Source: Terrimesophilobacter sp044508495 (GTDB taxonomy: Bacteria; Actinomycetota; Actinomycetes; Actinomycetales; Microbacteriaceae). Taken from it: a stretch of DNA of 64,000 nucleotides. Numbering within the stretch: the stretch's first letter is position 1; every line of letters begins with the position of its first letter. Of this stretch, positions 34,877-43,271 are shown piece after piece. Location of the stretch: assembly GCA_044508495.1 (NCBI GenBank), contig JBIQHP010000001.1:16613-80612 (forward strand), in the 5' to 3' direction. The notes under the pieces were generated by a model that was given only the letters and a program-made list of their open reading frames with translations, did not search any database and was not told the DNA's origin. The position numbers and the translations under genes are program-made.

Positions 34877-35866
34877 TCACCCGATGCCGTCAAGAAGCTC
34901 GAGGGTGGCGTGGCTCACGTCAAGCCGCGTCACGCTCAGCTCCGGATAGTTCTTGACGACACCTCGAGCTGCGGCCTCCCGCAGAAAGTCTTCAGCAAGT
35001 TCACCTGACCGGATCGATACGAAGGTCGTGCCGTCTGCGTAGGCGATGGGTATTCCCACTCGATGTGCCGCGCTGACGATCTCGTCATGCAGCGCACGCT
35101 GCCGCGACACGTACGCTTCCAGCTCGGATGCGCTCCCTGGGTCGAGAATCGCGTCGAGAGCAATCGCATGCAGCAGATTCCAGGGAAAGCGGTCTGAAGG
35201 CGACAGCTCGAGAGGCTTCTGGGCTGCACTGACGATGCCACCCAGCCTTACTCCGGCCATTCCGAGCGACTTGGAGAAACTGAACACCACGCTTGCCCCG
35301 TGGTCGAGCGCGTCACGCGCCACGGGCGCGAAATCCTTGCCGAGCGGGTTCAGGTAGGTCAGATCTACGACGACAGAGCCGGCCGTCTCCGTGAGCGAGC
35401 CGAGCGAATGAAGCTGATCGACGTTGCCGATCGGATTACCCGGCCAGCAGAGATAGACGAGTGACCGATCAGCCGGCTCATCGTCGCCCAAGAGAGAGCG
35501 GATGTCCTGGGCGGTCGAGTCGGGCGGGTAGGTCTCGCCCCGCGACGATGAGGCCTCGACAGCCCGACGATACCCGGGGTATCCCGACTGCGGGTAGAGG
35601 ATCCTGAGGGGGCGTGAACGCTCGGCGATGCGGCGAATAGCCTCGTCTGCGCCGTGGGTCAGCGTGAGCGTTCCCGGATCGATGTTCAGCATCCGGGAAA
35701 GCACGTCACGGCTCTGCTCGAGGTCGGGATTCACGTACCGGTTCCAGGGCGAGGCCTCCATGAGAGCCAGGATCTTGCGCTTGAGCACGTGAGGAAAATC
35801 TTCTTCCGGCAGTGCATAGGTCACGCCATTCGGAGGGGAACTGAAGAGCTCGCCGACCGGCCTCAT
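34877..35866 (-). CDS. HisC/CobD-like PLP aminotransferase of the peptide cluster
   Basis: A 329-residue fold-type-I PLP enzyme resembling histidinol-phosphate aminotransferase or threonine-phosphate decarboxylase (CobD). It has the HisC-like phrase LTLTHGADEAIRRIAE, the WPGNPIGN motif, VVVDLTYLNP with the PLP-pyridine Asp, and FSFSKSLGMAGVRLGGIVSA, where the Lys is the expected Schiff base. It is somewhat shorter than HisC (about 350). It is the last gene of the island, its ATG overlapping the exporter stop by four bases. Because it follows a small peptide gene and an exporter, I infer a tailoring or precursor-supply role rather than histidine synthesis. Composition is less GC-rich than the flanks. 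Confidence 0.75.
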   Translation of the reverse strand: MRPVGELFSSPPNGVTYALPEEDFPHVLKRKILALMEASPWNRYVNPDLEQSRDVLSRMLNIDPGTLTLTHGADEAIRRIAERSRPLRILYPQSGYPGYRRAVEASSSRGETYPPDSTAQDIRSLLGDDEPADRSLVYLCWPGNPIGNVDQLHSLGSLTETAGSVVVDLTYLNPLGKDFAPVARDALDHGASVVFSFSKSLGMAGVRLGGIVSAAQKPLELSPSDRFPWNLLHAIALDAILDPGSASELEAYVSRQRALHDEIVSAAHRVGIPIAYADGTTFVSIRSGELAEDFLREAAARGVVKNYPELSVTRLDVSHATLELLDGIG

Positions 35867-37158
35867 GCTGGAACGGTGATCGTCGCTCGCGACCAGTTCA
35901 CGAGCATGAATGCGATGGCCGTGGCGAACAGGACCCGTGACCCGAACACCGCCAGCCAGATGACTTCGGCAGTCGCCACATTGATGGACGGCAAGACCAG
36001 TAGCACCGGAATCGTCACGCAGAAACTGATGATGGCGAGAGCCTTCACGCCGAATGAAGGAGCGGACAGGATCTTGTGCGCCGCGAATCCAAAGCCCGTG
36101 ATGGGCTCAGCGCAGAGCTGCGCGACCATGAGAAGCACGATCAACCAGGGGATCGAGGAGAACGCAGTGGTCGACGCCCTCAGGACGACGAAGGAAAGGG
36201 CGGTTGCCGCGAGAATCGCGAAGGAGATCAGTGCGAGCACCCGGAAGTTCCTCACGGCATCCTCTCCGAGGGCCTCCCGCTGCCGGATGAGCCGCCCTCC
36301 GACCAGGCCGTATTGCTTGAGCGGGATGACGAACGAGCGGAGGATTGCGACGACCGTCACGACGATCGCCCCGTCGCGCGCGCTGTTCTGGGTGGCGACC
36401 GTGCCGGCAACCGTGAACACGGTCATGAGGATCAAACCGTCGAGTGCGCCCTTGGTCCGGTCGGGAAACTGCCGAACCGCCAGTAGTGGCTTCGCCAGGA
36501 ACTCCCGGATGCCCGACAGGACGAGGCGTGCCCCCAACCCGTGCGACCGATCAAGGAACACCGATCGGTAGAGGAGTGCGAGCAAGTCGCAGGCGAAGCC
36601 GGTCAATCCGACCGTCAGCACCGCATGGAGAGGCGACGCGCCCACGAGGCCGACGGCGAGGGCGGCTCCGAGCTGAATGAGTGTGGCGCCCACGCTGAGC
36701 AGCAGGTTCTCGAGGTCGCGGTTGCGCGCCTGAAAGGTGCCTGACAAGGTCGCCCCGAAGGGCATGATGAGCAGTGAGCCGATCGAGGTGAACCAGAAGG
36801 CGTAGAACAGCGCCGCATCCACGCCGATGATGGGTGGGAGCAGGAGCCCGGCGATCACGGCGAGCACACTGAGAACCACCGCGGCGGCGGAGCCGACACG
36901 GAACTCGCCGACCAGTATCGGACCGCAGTCCGAGACGGGACGGGACACGTGTTTCGCGAGCGCGAATACCGCCGCAACGGTGAAACCCGCGGTGACGACG
37001 AAGGCGATGCCGAAGTACGAGGCGGTCAATCCGACGGTGGCTTGTACTTCGTCGCCGTAGAAGGCCATGAAGATCGCGAGAATCAGCGCCGGACGCACGC
37101 TGGGGATGAACGCGCTGAGCGCTGCGGCTGACCCTCGAGTCAGGAAATCTTTGACCAT
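35863..37158 (-). CDS. MATE/flippase-like polytopic exporter of the peptide cluster
   Basis: A 431-residue membrane protein with about 12 helices and few charged residues outside loops. It resembles the MOP superfamily (MATE, oligosaccharide flippase): an N-terminal half with PSVRPALILAIFMAF and a repeat-like second half after a basic loop (REFLAKPLLAVRQFPDRTKG). No ATPase is encoded beside it, so transport would be driven by an ion gradient. It overlaps the upstream small protein gene by 19 bases and the aminotransferase by four. The likely role is export of the matured peptide product. Polysaccharide flippase is the alternative, but no glycan genes are nearby. Confidence 0.65.
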   Translation of the reverse strand: MVKDFLTRGSAAALSAFIPSVRPALILAIFMAFYGDEVQATVGLTASYFGIAFVVTAGFTVAAVFALAKHVSRPVSDCGPILVGEFRVGSAAAVVLSVLAVIAGLLLPPIIGVDAALFYAFWFTSIGSLLIMPFGATLSGTFQARNRDLENLLLSVGATLIQLGAALAVGLVGASPLHAVLTVGLTGFACDLLALLYRSVFLDRSHGLGARLVLSGIREFLAKPLLAVRQFPDRTKGALDGLILMTVFTVAGTVATQNSARDGAIVVTVVAILRSFVIPLKQYGLVGGRLIRQREALGEDAVRNFRVLALISFAILAATALSFVVLRASTTAFSSIPWLIVLLMVAQLCAEPITGFGFAAHKILSAPSFGVKALAIISFCVTIPVLLVLPSINVATAEVIWLAVFGSRVLFATAIAFMLVNWSRATITVPA

Positions 37159-37628
37159 GGAGATGAGTCTGGAACGATCGCTTCAGCTTCGCTGGTGCGC
37201 CCCAACTCGTTGATCTCTTCGAGTGACATACCGACTTCGTCCCGAAGGAACCGCACGACGTTCCACTGGTCGCCCGCTTCTTCGGTAAAGGGACCGAAGC
37301 TCTGGACGTAGTCCGGGACCCATTGCACCCACTCCTTCACGAACGTCGAGTCGCCGACGCGCTCGCTGTAGGAGACGGGATCGATGGATTCATGATCAAG
37401 GAACTTCGCGCCCGGCAATGTGGAGCAGAGTTCGCGATAGTCGCGGGTCTGCAGGATCAGCTCGTGCCACACGTCATCGACGGCCGGGGTCACCGGAAGT
37501 CTGCGACCCGGCGTCAGCGAAACGATGGCCAGGTACTTCAGGCATTCTCGTATCTGGATGTCGAGAAGGGCCTCCGATCGCCCTTCGATTCGGGATTTGA
37601 CCATTCGCTCGTACCGTTCGTGAAGCAC
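37140..37628 (-). CDS. Small protein with VDxVWHE motif (GRDP-like) of the peptide cluster
   Basis: A 162-residue soluble protein. The segment TPAVDDVWHELILQTRDYRELCSTLPGAKFLDHE resembles, in short pieces (VDDVWHELILQT, RDYRELC, LDHE), the core of the glycine-rich-domain-containing-protein-like (GRDP, DUF1399-type) family, whose function is unknown. The His and Cys residues suggest a metal site. The C-terminus (FLRDEVGMSLEEINELGR) is acidic and helical. The GTG at 37628 has AAAGGAG eight bases upstream. It is the first gene after the peptide and the hairpin, so it may bind or modify the peptide; that role is inference only. Confidence 0.6.
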   Translation of the reverse strand: MLHERYERMVKSRIEGRSEALLDIQIRECLKYLAIVSLTPGRRLPVTPAVDDVWHELILQTRDYRELCSTLPGAKFLDHESIDPVSYSERVGDSTFVKEWVQWVPDYVQSFGPFTEEAGDQWNVVRFLRDEVGMSLEEINELGRTSEAEAIVPDSSPWSKIS

Positions 37629-37660
37629 GCGTCGATCTCCTTTGAAGACGTGGTGGGAGG

Positions 37661-37696
37661 GGTCCGGCGAGCAGGGATTCCGCTGTTCGCCGGACC
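37661..37696 (-). terminator. Strong hairpin between peptide gene and downstream cluster genes
   Basis: Arms of 14 bases (37661-37674 and 37683-37696, outer sequence GGTCCGGCG...CGCCGGACC) pair with a single G-U and an 8-base loop. It starts five bases after the peptide stop codon. There is no T-run, so it may be a partial terminator or an mRNA-stabilising end that gives more peptide than enzyme, as is common in ribosomal-peptide clusters. Confidence 0.7.
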
Positions 37697-37700
37697 GGGA

Positions 37701-37793
37701 TCAGAATGCCAGCGGGTTGGAGCAGCAGTCCAGATCCACGTCCTTCAGCGCCTCCATGTGGTCCTCTTCGATCTTCGCTACGAGTGCTTCCAT
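37701..37793 (-). CDS. Candidate ribosomal-peptide precursor, 30 residues with C-terminal Cys-Cys core
   Basis: A short gene below usual ORF cut-offs. It encodes an acidic, helical leader-like part MEALVAKIEEDHMEALKDVD (residues 1-20) followed by the core-like LDCCSNPLAF (21-30). The ATG at 37793 is preceded by GGAGGG at four bases, the best SD in the island. A -35/-10 pair lies 59 bases or more upstream, and a 14-bp hairpin follows directly. The charge split, the Cys-Cys near the C-terminus, and position first in an operon with an exporter and a PLP enzyme are what a RiPP precursor would show. It could instead be a regulatory leader peptide, but it is not rich in any one amino acid. Confidence 0.65.
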   Translation of the reverse strand: MEALVAKIEEDHMEALKDVDLDCCSNPLAF

Positions 37794-37851
37794 TGTTCCC
37801 TCCATCGGATCTTCGACGTCGCCAACGTGTTGAGCAAAGCGACTGAGGGGA

Positions 37852-37880
37852 ACCGTAGCAGACAGGTCGTTCTAGAGCAA
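37852..37880 (-). promoter_or_regulatory. Promoter of the peptide cluster
   Basis: Read on the minus strand, TTGCTC (37880-37875) and TACGGT (37857-37852) are separated by exactly 17 bases. It would give a leader of about 50 bases before the peptide ATG. Confidence 0.5.
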
Positions 37881-37884
37881 CGAC
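37866..37884. promoter_or_regulatory. Candidate operator at the peptide-cluster promoter
   Basis: GTCGTT-CTAGAGC-AACGAC is a perfect 6-base inverted repeat that covers the -35 box. No regulator gene is present in the island, so a protein encoded elsewhere would be needed. The rest of the gap up to lepA (37885-38068) holds no supported gene. Confidence 0.4.
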
Positions 37885-38068
37885 GGCGCAGCTGCCTGTG
37901 GAAAACTGCGGAGGCTCTCACGTGAAGAAGGACGCATCCCCGAGGTGTTGACGAGGCAACAGGCCACGGCGGGCTTTGGGGACCACAGAACATGGGAGAA
38001 TTGTCCGACTCCCGGCCCCGGCACCTCAGGCCGGAGCCAATCGAGCCCAAGGCGATCAAGAGGAACGC

Positions 38069-39949
<1,881 letters not shown>

Positions 39950-40049
39950 NNNNNNNNNNNNNNNNNNNNNNNNNNNNNNNNNNNNNNNNNNNNNNNNNNN
40001 NNNNNNNNNNNNNNNNNNNNNNNNNNNNNNNNNNNNNNNNNNNNNNNNN
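39950..40049. other. Assembly gap of 100 N
   Basis: A run of exactly 100 N, so its true length is unknown. It hides the lepA stop and the start of the next gene. Any frame read through it is an artefact. Confidence 0.98.
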
Positions 40050-40501
40050 TCCACTACCGGTTCACGCTCCCGGACGAGCTCGTGGGCGAGCCGCTCGACG
40101 GCGTCTGGCTCAGCCATGACGACCCGGCGTCCTCGGTCATGCTCCAGAGCGAGGATGCGGCGTTCGTCCGCGCGCTCCTCCCGCTGCACACCGAGGACGG
40201 CGGCTCCGTGACCTTCGGCGTGTGGGTCCAGGTCACCAGGGAGGAACTGCATCGCGTGCTCGGCGTGTGGTTCGCGCCGGAATACCCCGAGCTCGTGGTC
40301 GAGGGCGCGCTCGCGAACGAGGTCGGCGACTTCGGGCTTCTCGGCGGGCCTGTGAGACTCGCGGTGGTGGACGCCGACCACACCCCGTACTGTGTCGGGA
40401 GCGGCGATGACGCCGTCGTGGAGGTCCTCCGATCGGCCTGGCCACGGGAACGGGTCGTCGCCGGGCGTCGCGACGGGACCGACGGAAGGAGGGAGCGCTG
40501 A
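40050..40501 (+). CDS. DUF2199-like protein, 5' end lost in gap
   Basis: About 150 residues of a small soluble protein; the N-terminus lies in the N run. The readable part begins HYRFTLPDELVGEPLDGVWL and continues with FVRALLPLHTEDGGSVTFGV and WVQVTREELHRVLGVWFAPE, closely following the DUF2199 pattern (FVRxxLxxP, then WGVWVxV). The end is Arg-rich. No function is known for the family. Its TGA overlaps the ATG of the DUF1990 gene, so the two are coupled. Confidence 0.65.
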
Positions 40502-41154
40502 TGTCAAGACCTTCACCATGGCAGCAGACCGTCACCTATGGCGCGGTCGGCGGGACGAAGGCCGCCGACCTCATGACCTTCCCGCCGCCCGGGTTCCGGC
40601 CGTTCGAACAGCGATCGCGCATCGGGCACGGCGACGCGCGGTGGGAGCACGCCTGGCAGTCGACCATGACCTGGGGCATCCAGCGGGGCAGTGGCATCCG
40701 GGTTCGCCTGCATGAGTCGCCGGACGAGGTCACCGAGGGCACCTACGTCCCCTTCGCCTTCGACCGGGGCGGTGCGCCCGTCGCCCCCGAGCCGGCCGAC
40801 ACCGACGAGGTGGTCTACGGCGCGGAGGGGCAGTCGTTCATCGCCCCGGGCGACACCGCGCTCCTCGTCGTCCCGCTCTGGCCGATCGGCATCCGGATGC
40901 CGTCCCGGGTGATCTACGTCATCGACGAGCCGAAGCGCAAGGGCTTCGCCTACGGGACGCTGCCGGGGCATCCGGAGAGCGGCGAGGAGGCCTTCATCGT
41001 CGAGCAGACGGGGGACGGCTCGGTCTGGCTCACGATCCGTGCGTTCTCGCGGCCGAGCGGCTGGCAGTGGTGGGCCGTGTATCCGCTGCTGCGACTGGCC
41101 CAGTCGATCTTCACGCGCCGCTATTTCCGGGCGCTCTCGGACCCGCTCGGCTGA
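40501..41154 (+). CDS. DUF1990-family protein
   Basis: A 217-residue protein of the DUF1990 family, which has a START/SRPBCC-like fold of unknown function. Characteristic features are TYGAVGGTKAADLMTFPPPG near the N-terminus, WEHAWQSTMTWGIQRGSGI, and the C-terminal YVIDEPKRKGFAYGTLPGHP with EEAFIVEQTGDGSVWLTIRA. No signal peptide or membrane anchor is present. It is coupled to the DUF2199-like gene by a four-base overlap and is followed by the independently transcribed acyl-CoA dehydrogenase. Confidence 0.82.
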   Translation: MSRPSPWQQTVTYGAVGGTKAADLMTFPPPGFRPFEQRSRIGHGDARWEHAWQSTMTWGIQRGSGIRVRLHESPDEVTEGTYVPFAFDRGGAPVAPEPADTDEVVYGAEGQSFIAPGDTALLVVPLWPIGIRMPSRVIYVIDEPKRKGFAYGTLPGHPESGEEAFIVEQTGDGSVWLTIRAFSRPSGWQWWAVYPLLRLAQSIFTRRYFRALSDPLG

Positions 41155-41260
41155 TCGCGGCCGGCGGCGCGACTGTGGACTTCCGCCGATCATCCGCGGT
41201 CGAAGCGGCGGCGAGTTGTGGTCCGGCGCCAACGCCCGCGGAACGGTGCGGCCGGGTCGC

Positions 41261-41266
41261 TACTCT
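41261..41266 (+). promoter_or_regulatory. -10 box of leaderless acyl-CoA dehydrogenase transcript
   Basis: TACTCT lies exactly six bases before the ATG at 41273, with no SD present. Confidence 0.55.
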
Positions 41267-41272
41267 GGCACC

Positions 41273-43024
41273 ATGACCGAGTATCGTCCACCCGTCTCCG
41301 ACCTCGCCTTCGTCCTGGAGCACCTCGCGGGGTACCGCGAGATCGCGGAACTCCCGGAGTTCGAGCACGCCGACCTCGAGACGGTCGTGGGCATCCTCGA
41401 GGACGCCGGCGACTTCATGGCCGAGGTCGTCGCGCCGACGAACCGGGCAGGGGACACCGAGGGGGCGCAGCGCCAGCCCGACGGCTCGGTGCGCACTCCC
41501 GCCCCCTTCAGGGACGCCTACCGCAAGTACGTCGAGGCGGGCTGGGGCGCCGTGCCCTTCCCCGAGGAGTTCGGCGGCGGCAACTTCCCGTGGTCGGTCG
41601 GCCTCGCCATCCAGGAGATGCTCACCTCCTCGAACATGGCCTTCGCCCTCTGCCCCCTGCTCACCCAGGGCGCGATCGACGCGCTCCTGGCCTACGGCGA
41701 CGGCGAGCAGAAGCGACGGTACCTGCCGAAGATGATCACCGGCGAGTGGACCGGCACGATGAACCTCACCGAGCCGCAGGCGGGGTCGGATGTCGGCGCC
41801 CTCACGACGCGCGCGGTCCGGCGCGAGGACGGCAGCTACGCCATCAGCGGCCAGAAGATCTTCATCACCTACGGCGAGCACGATCTGGCCGAGCAGATCG
41901 TGCACCTCGTGCTCGCCCGCACGCCGGATGCCCCGGCAGGCACGCGGGGAATCTCCTGCTTCATCGTCCCCAAGTTCCTCGTGAACGAGGACGGCTCGCT
42001 CGGCGAGCGGAATGCCGTCGACTGCCTGTCGATCGAGCACAAGCTCGGCATCCATGGCTCGCCGACCTGCGTGCTCGAGTACGAGGAGGCGACCGGCTAC
42101 CTCATCGGCGAGGAGAACATCGGCATGCGCATCATGTTCGTCATGATGAACAGCGCCCGGCTCTCCGTCGGCATGCAGGGCCTCGCGGTCGCCGAGCGCG
42201 CCTACCAGGAAGCGCTCGGCTACGCCCGTGAGCGCATCCAGGGCCGCGCGATCGGCGCGACCGAGGACTCGCCCATCATCGAGCACCCGGACGTGCGCCG
42301 GATGCTCATGACCCAGAAGGCCTACCTCGCCGCCCTGCGCGGCATGATGTACCTCAACGCGGCGCAGATGGATCTCGCGCAGTTCCACCCGGACGAGGCC
42401 GTGCGCACGCGCGCCTCGGAGGTCGTCGGGCTCCTCACCCCGGTCTGCAAGAGCTTCGGGACCGACCTCGGCAGTGAGCTCACCTCGCTCGCCCTCCAGG
42501 TCTACGGCGGCATGGGCTTCATCGAGGAGACCGGCGCCGCCCAGCACTACCGCGACGTGCGCATCACGGCGATCTACGAGGGCACCAACGGCATCCAGGC
42601 CGCCGACCTCGTCGGCCGCAAGCTCGGCGTGCGCGACGGCGCCTCCTTCCTCGAGTTCATCGCGCAGATGCGCGAGCTCGATGCCGAGTTCGCGGAGGCC
42701 GGTGCCGGGTTCGAGGGCATCCGCTCGTCGCTCGCCACGCAGCTCGACGCGCTCGAGCAGGCGACGGTGTGGATGCTGAAGAACGGCGCCGTCGACCCGA
42801 ACGCGGCGCTCGCCGGCTCGAGCCCCTACCAGCGGATGTGGGGGCTCGTCGTCGGCGGCTGGCTGCTGGCCAAGGGTGCGCTCGCCGAGGCCGGGAGCGG
42901 GGAGGAGACCCGTCTCGTGCTCGCACGCTTCTACGCCGGTCAGCTCCTGCCGCAGGCCTCGGGTCTCCTCGCGGCCGCGACAGCCGGCACCGGCGACCTC
43001 TTCGCCCTCTCGCTGGCCCAGTAG
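41273..43024 (+). CDS. Acyl-CoA dehydrogenase, long FadE5-like type
   Basis: A 583-residue FAD enzyme that introduces the alpha-beta double bond in acyl-CoAs. MTGEW-like GEWTGTMNLTEPQAGSDVGA forms the FAD/substrate site, then GISCFIVPKF, and the catalytic-base segment ITAIYEGTNGIQAADLVG carries the active-site Glu. The extra C-terminal domain of about 130 residues and the overall length match the large FadE5/AcdB-type enzymes that accept broad chain lengths. The stop TAG (43022-43024) belongs to a copy of the palindromic repeat, so the 3' end may have been reset by it. Confidence 0.9.
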   Translation: MTEYRPPVSDLAFVLEHLAGYREIAELPEFEHADLETVVGILEDAGDFMAEVVAPTNRAGDTEGAQRQPDGSVRTPAPFRDAYRKYVEAGWGAVPFPEEFGGGNFPWSVGLAIQEMLTSSNMAFALCPLLTQGAIDALLAYGDGEQKRRYLPKMITGEWTGTMNLTEPQAGSDVGALTTRAVRREDGSYAISGQKIFITYGEHDLAEQIVHLVLARTPDAPAGTRGISCFIVPKFLVNEDGSLGERNAVDCLSIEHKLGIHGSPTCVLEYEEATGYLIGEENIGMRIMFVMMNSARLSVGMQGLAVAERAYQEALGYARERIQGRAIGATEDSPIIEHPDVRRMLMTQKAYLAALRGMMYLNAAQMDLAQFHPDEAVRTRASEVVGLLTPVCKSFGTDLGSELTSLALQVYGGMGFIEETGAAQHYRDVRITAIYEGTNGIQAADLVGRKLGVRDGASFLEFIAQMRELDAEFAEAGAGFEGIRSSLATQLDALEQATVWMLKNGAVDPNAALAGSSPYQRMWGLVVGGWLLAKGALAEAGSGEETRLVLARFYAGQLLPQASGLLAAATAGTGDLFALSLAQ

Positions 43025-43110
43025 CGGCCGAAGGCCGCGTTGCCCGCTGGTTGAGTAGCGGCCGAAGGCCGCGTATCGAAACCCGGTCTCGATACACCGG
43101 GCTGTGCCCG
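43020..43110. repeat. Cluster of palindromic repeats at an assembly gap
   Basis: A partial copy (AGTAGCGGCCGAAGGCCGCG, 43020-43039) overlaps the acyl-CoA dehydrogenase stop. A full copy follows at 43045-43085 (CGCTGGTTGAGTAG...CGTATCGAAACCCG). After it the reversed end GGTCTCGATAC begins another copy that runs into the gap. Beyond the gap the sequence CTCGACCAAC (43211-43220) looks like the other end of a reversed copy. Confidence 0.8.
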
Positions 43111-43210
43111 NNNNNNNNNNNNNNNNNNNNNNNNNNNNNNNNNNNNNNNNNNNNNNNNNNNNNNNNNNNNNNNNNNNNNNNNNNNNNNNNNNNNNNNNNN
43201 NNNNNNNNNN
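43111..43210. other. Assembly gap of 100 N
   Basis: Exactly 100 N between inverted repeat copies; the assembler probably broke on the repeat. True length unknown. Confidence 0.98.
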
Positions 43211-43271
43211 CTCGACCAACGGGGTACTCGGGGCGACGGCGCCTCGCTGCCGGCGAGGGGAGAATGGTCCC

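Noticed and set aside
34877..35866. The HisC-like enzyme as the housekeeping histidinol-phosphate aminotransferase
   Set aside because: It is translationally coupled to an exporter and far from his genes, and its composition differs from that of its neighbours.
34877..37793. Assignment of the peptide island to daptides or another named RiPP class
   Set aside because: Daptide clusters, known from Microbacterium, share an aminotransferase but also need a dehydrogenase and a methyltransferase and have several precursors ending in Thr. Those are absent here and the precursor ends in Phe.
37323..37925. 200-codon plus-strand frame opposite the peptide gene and the VDxVWHE gene
   Set aside because: It runs antisense over two supported genes with SD sequences and has no family signature.
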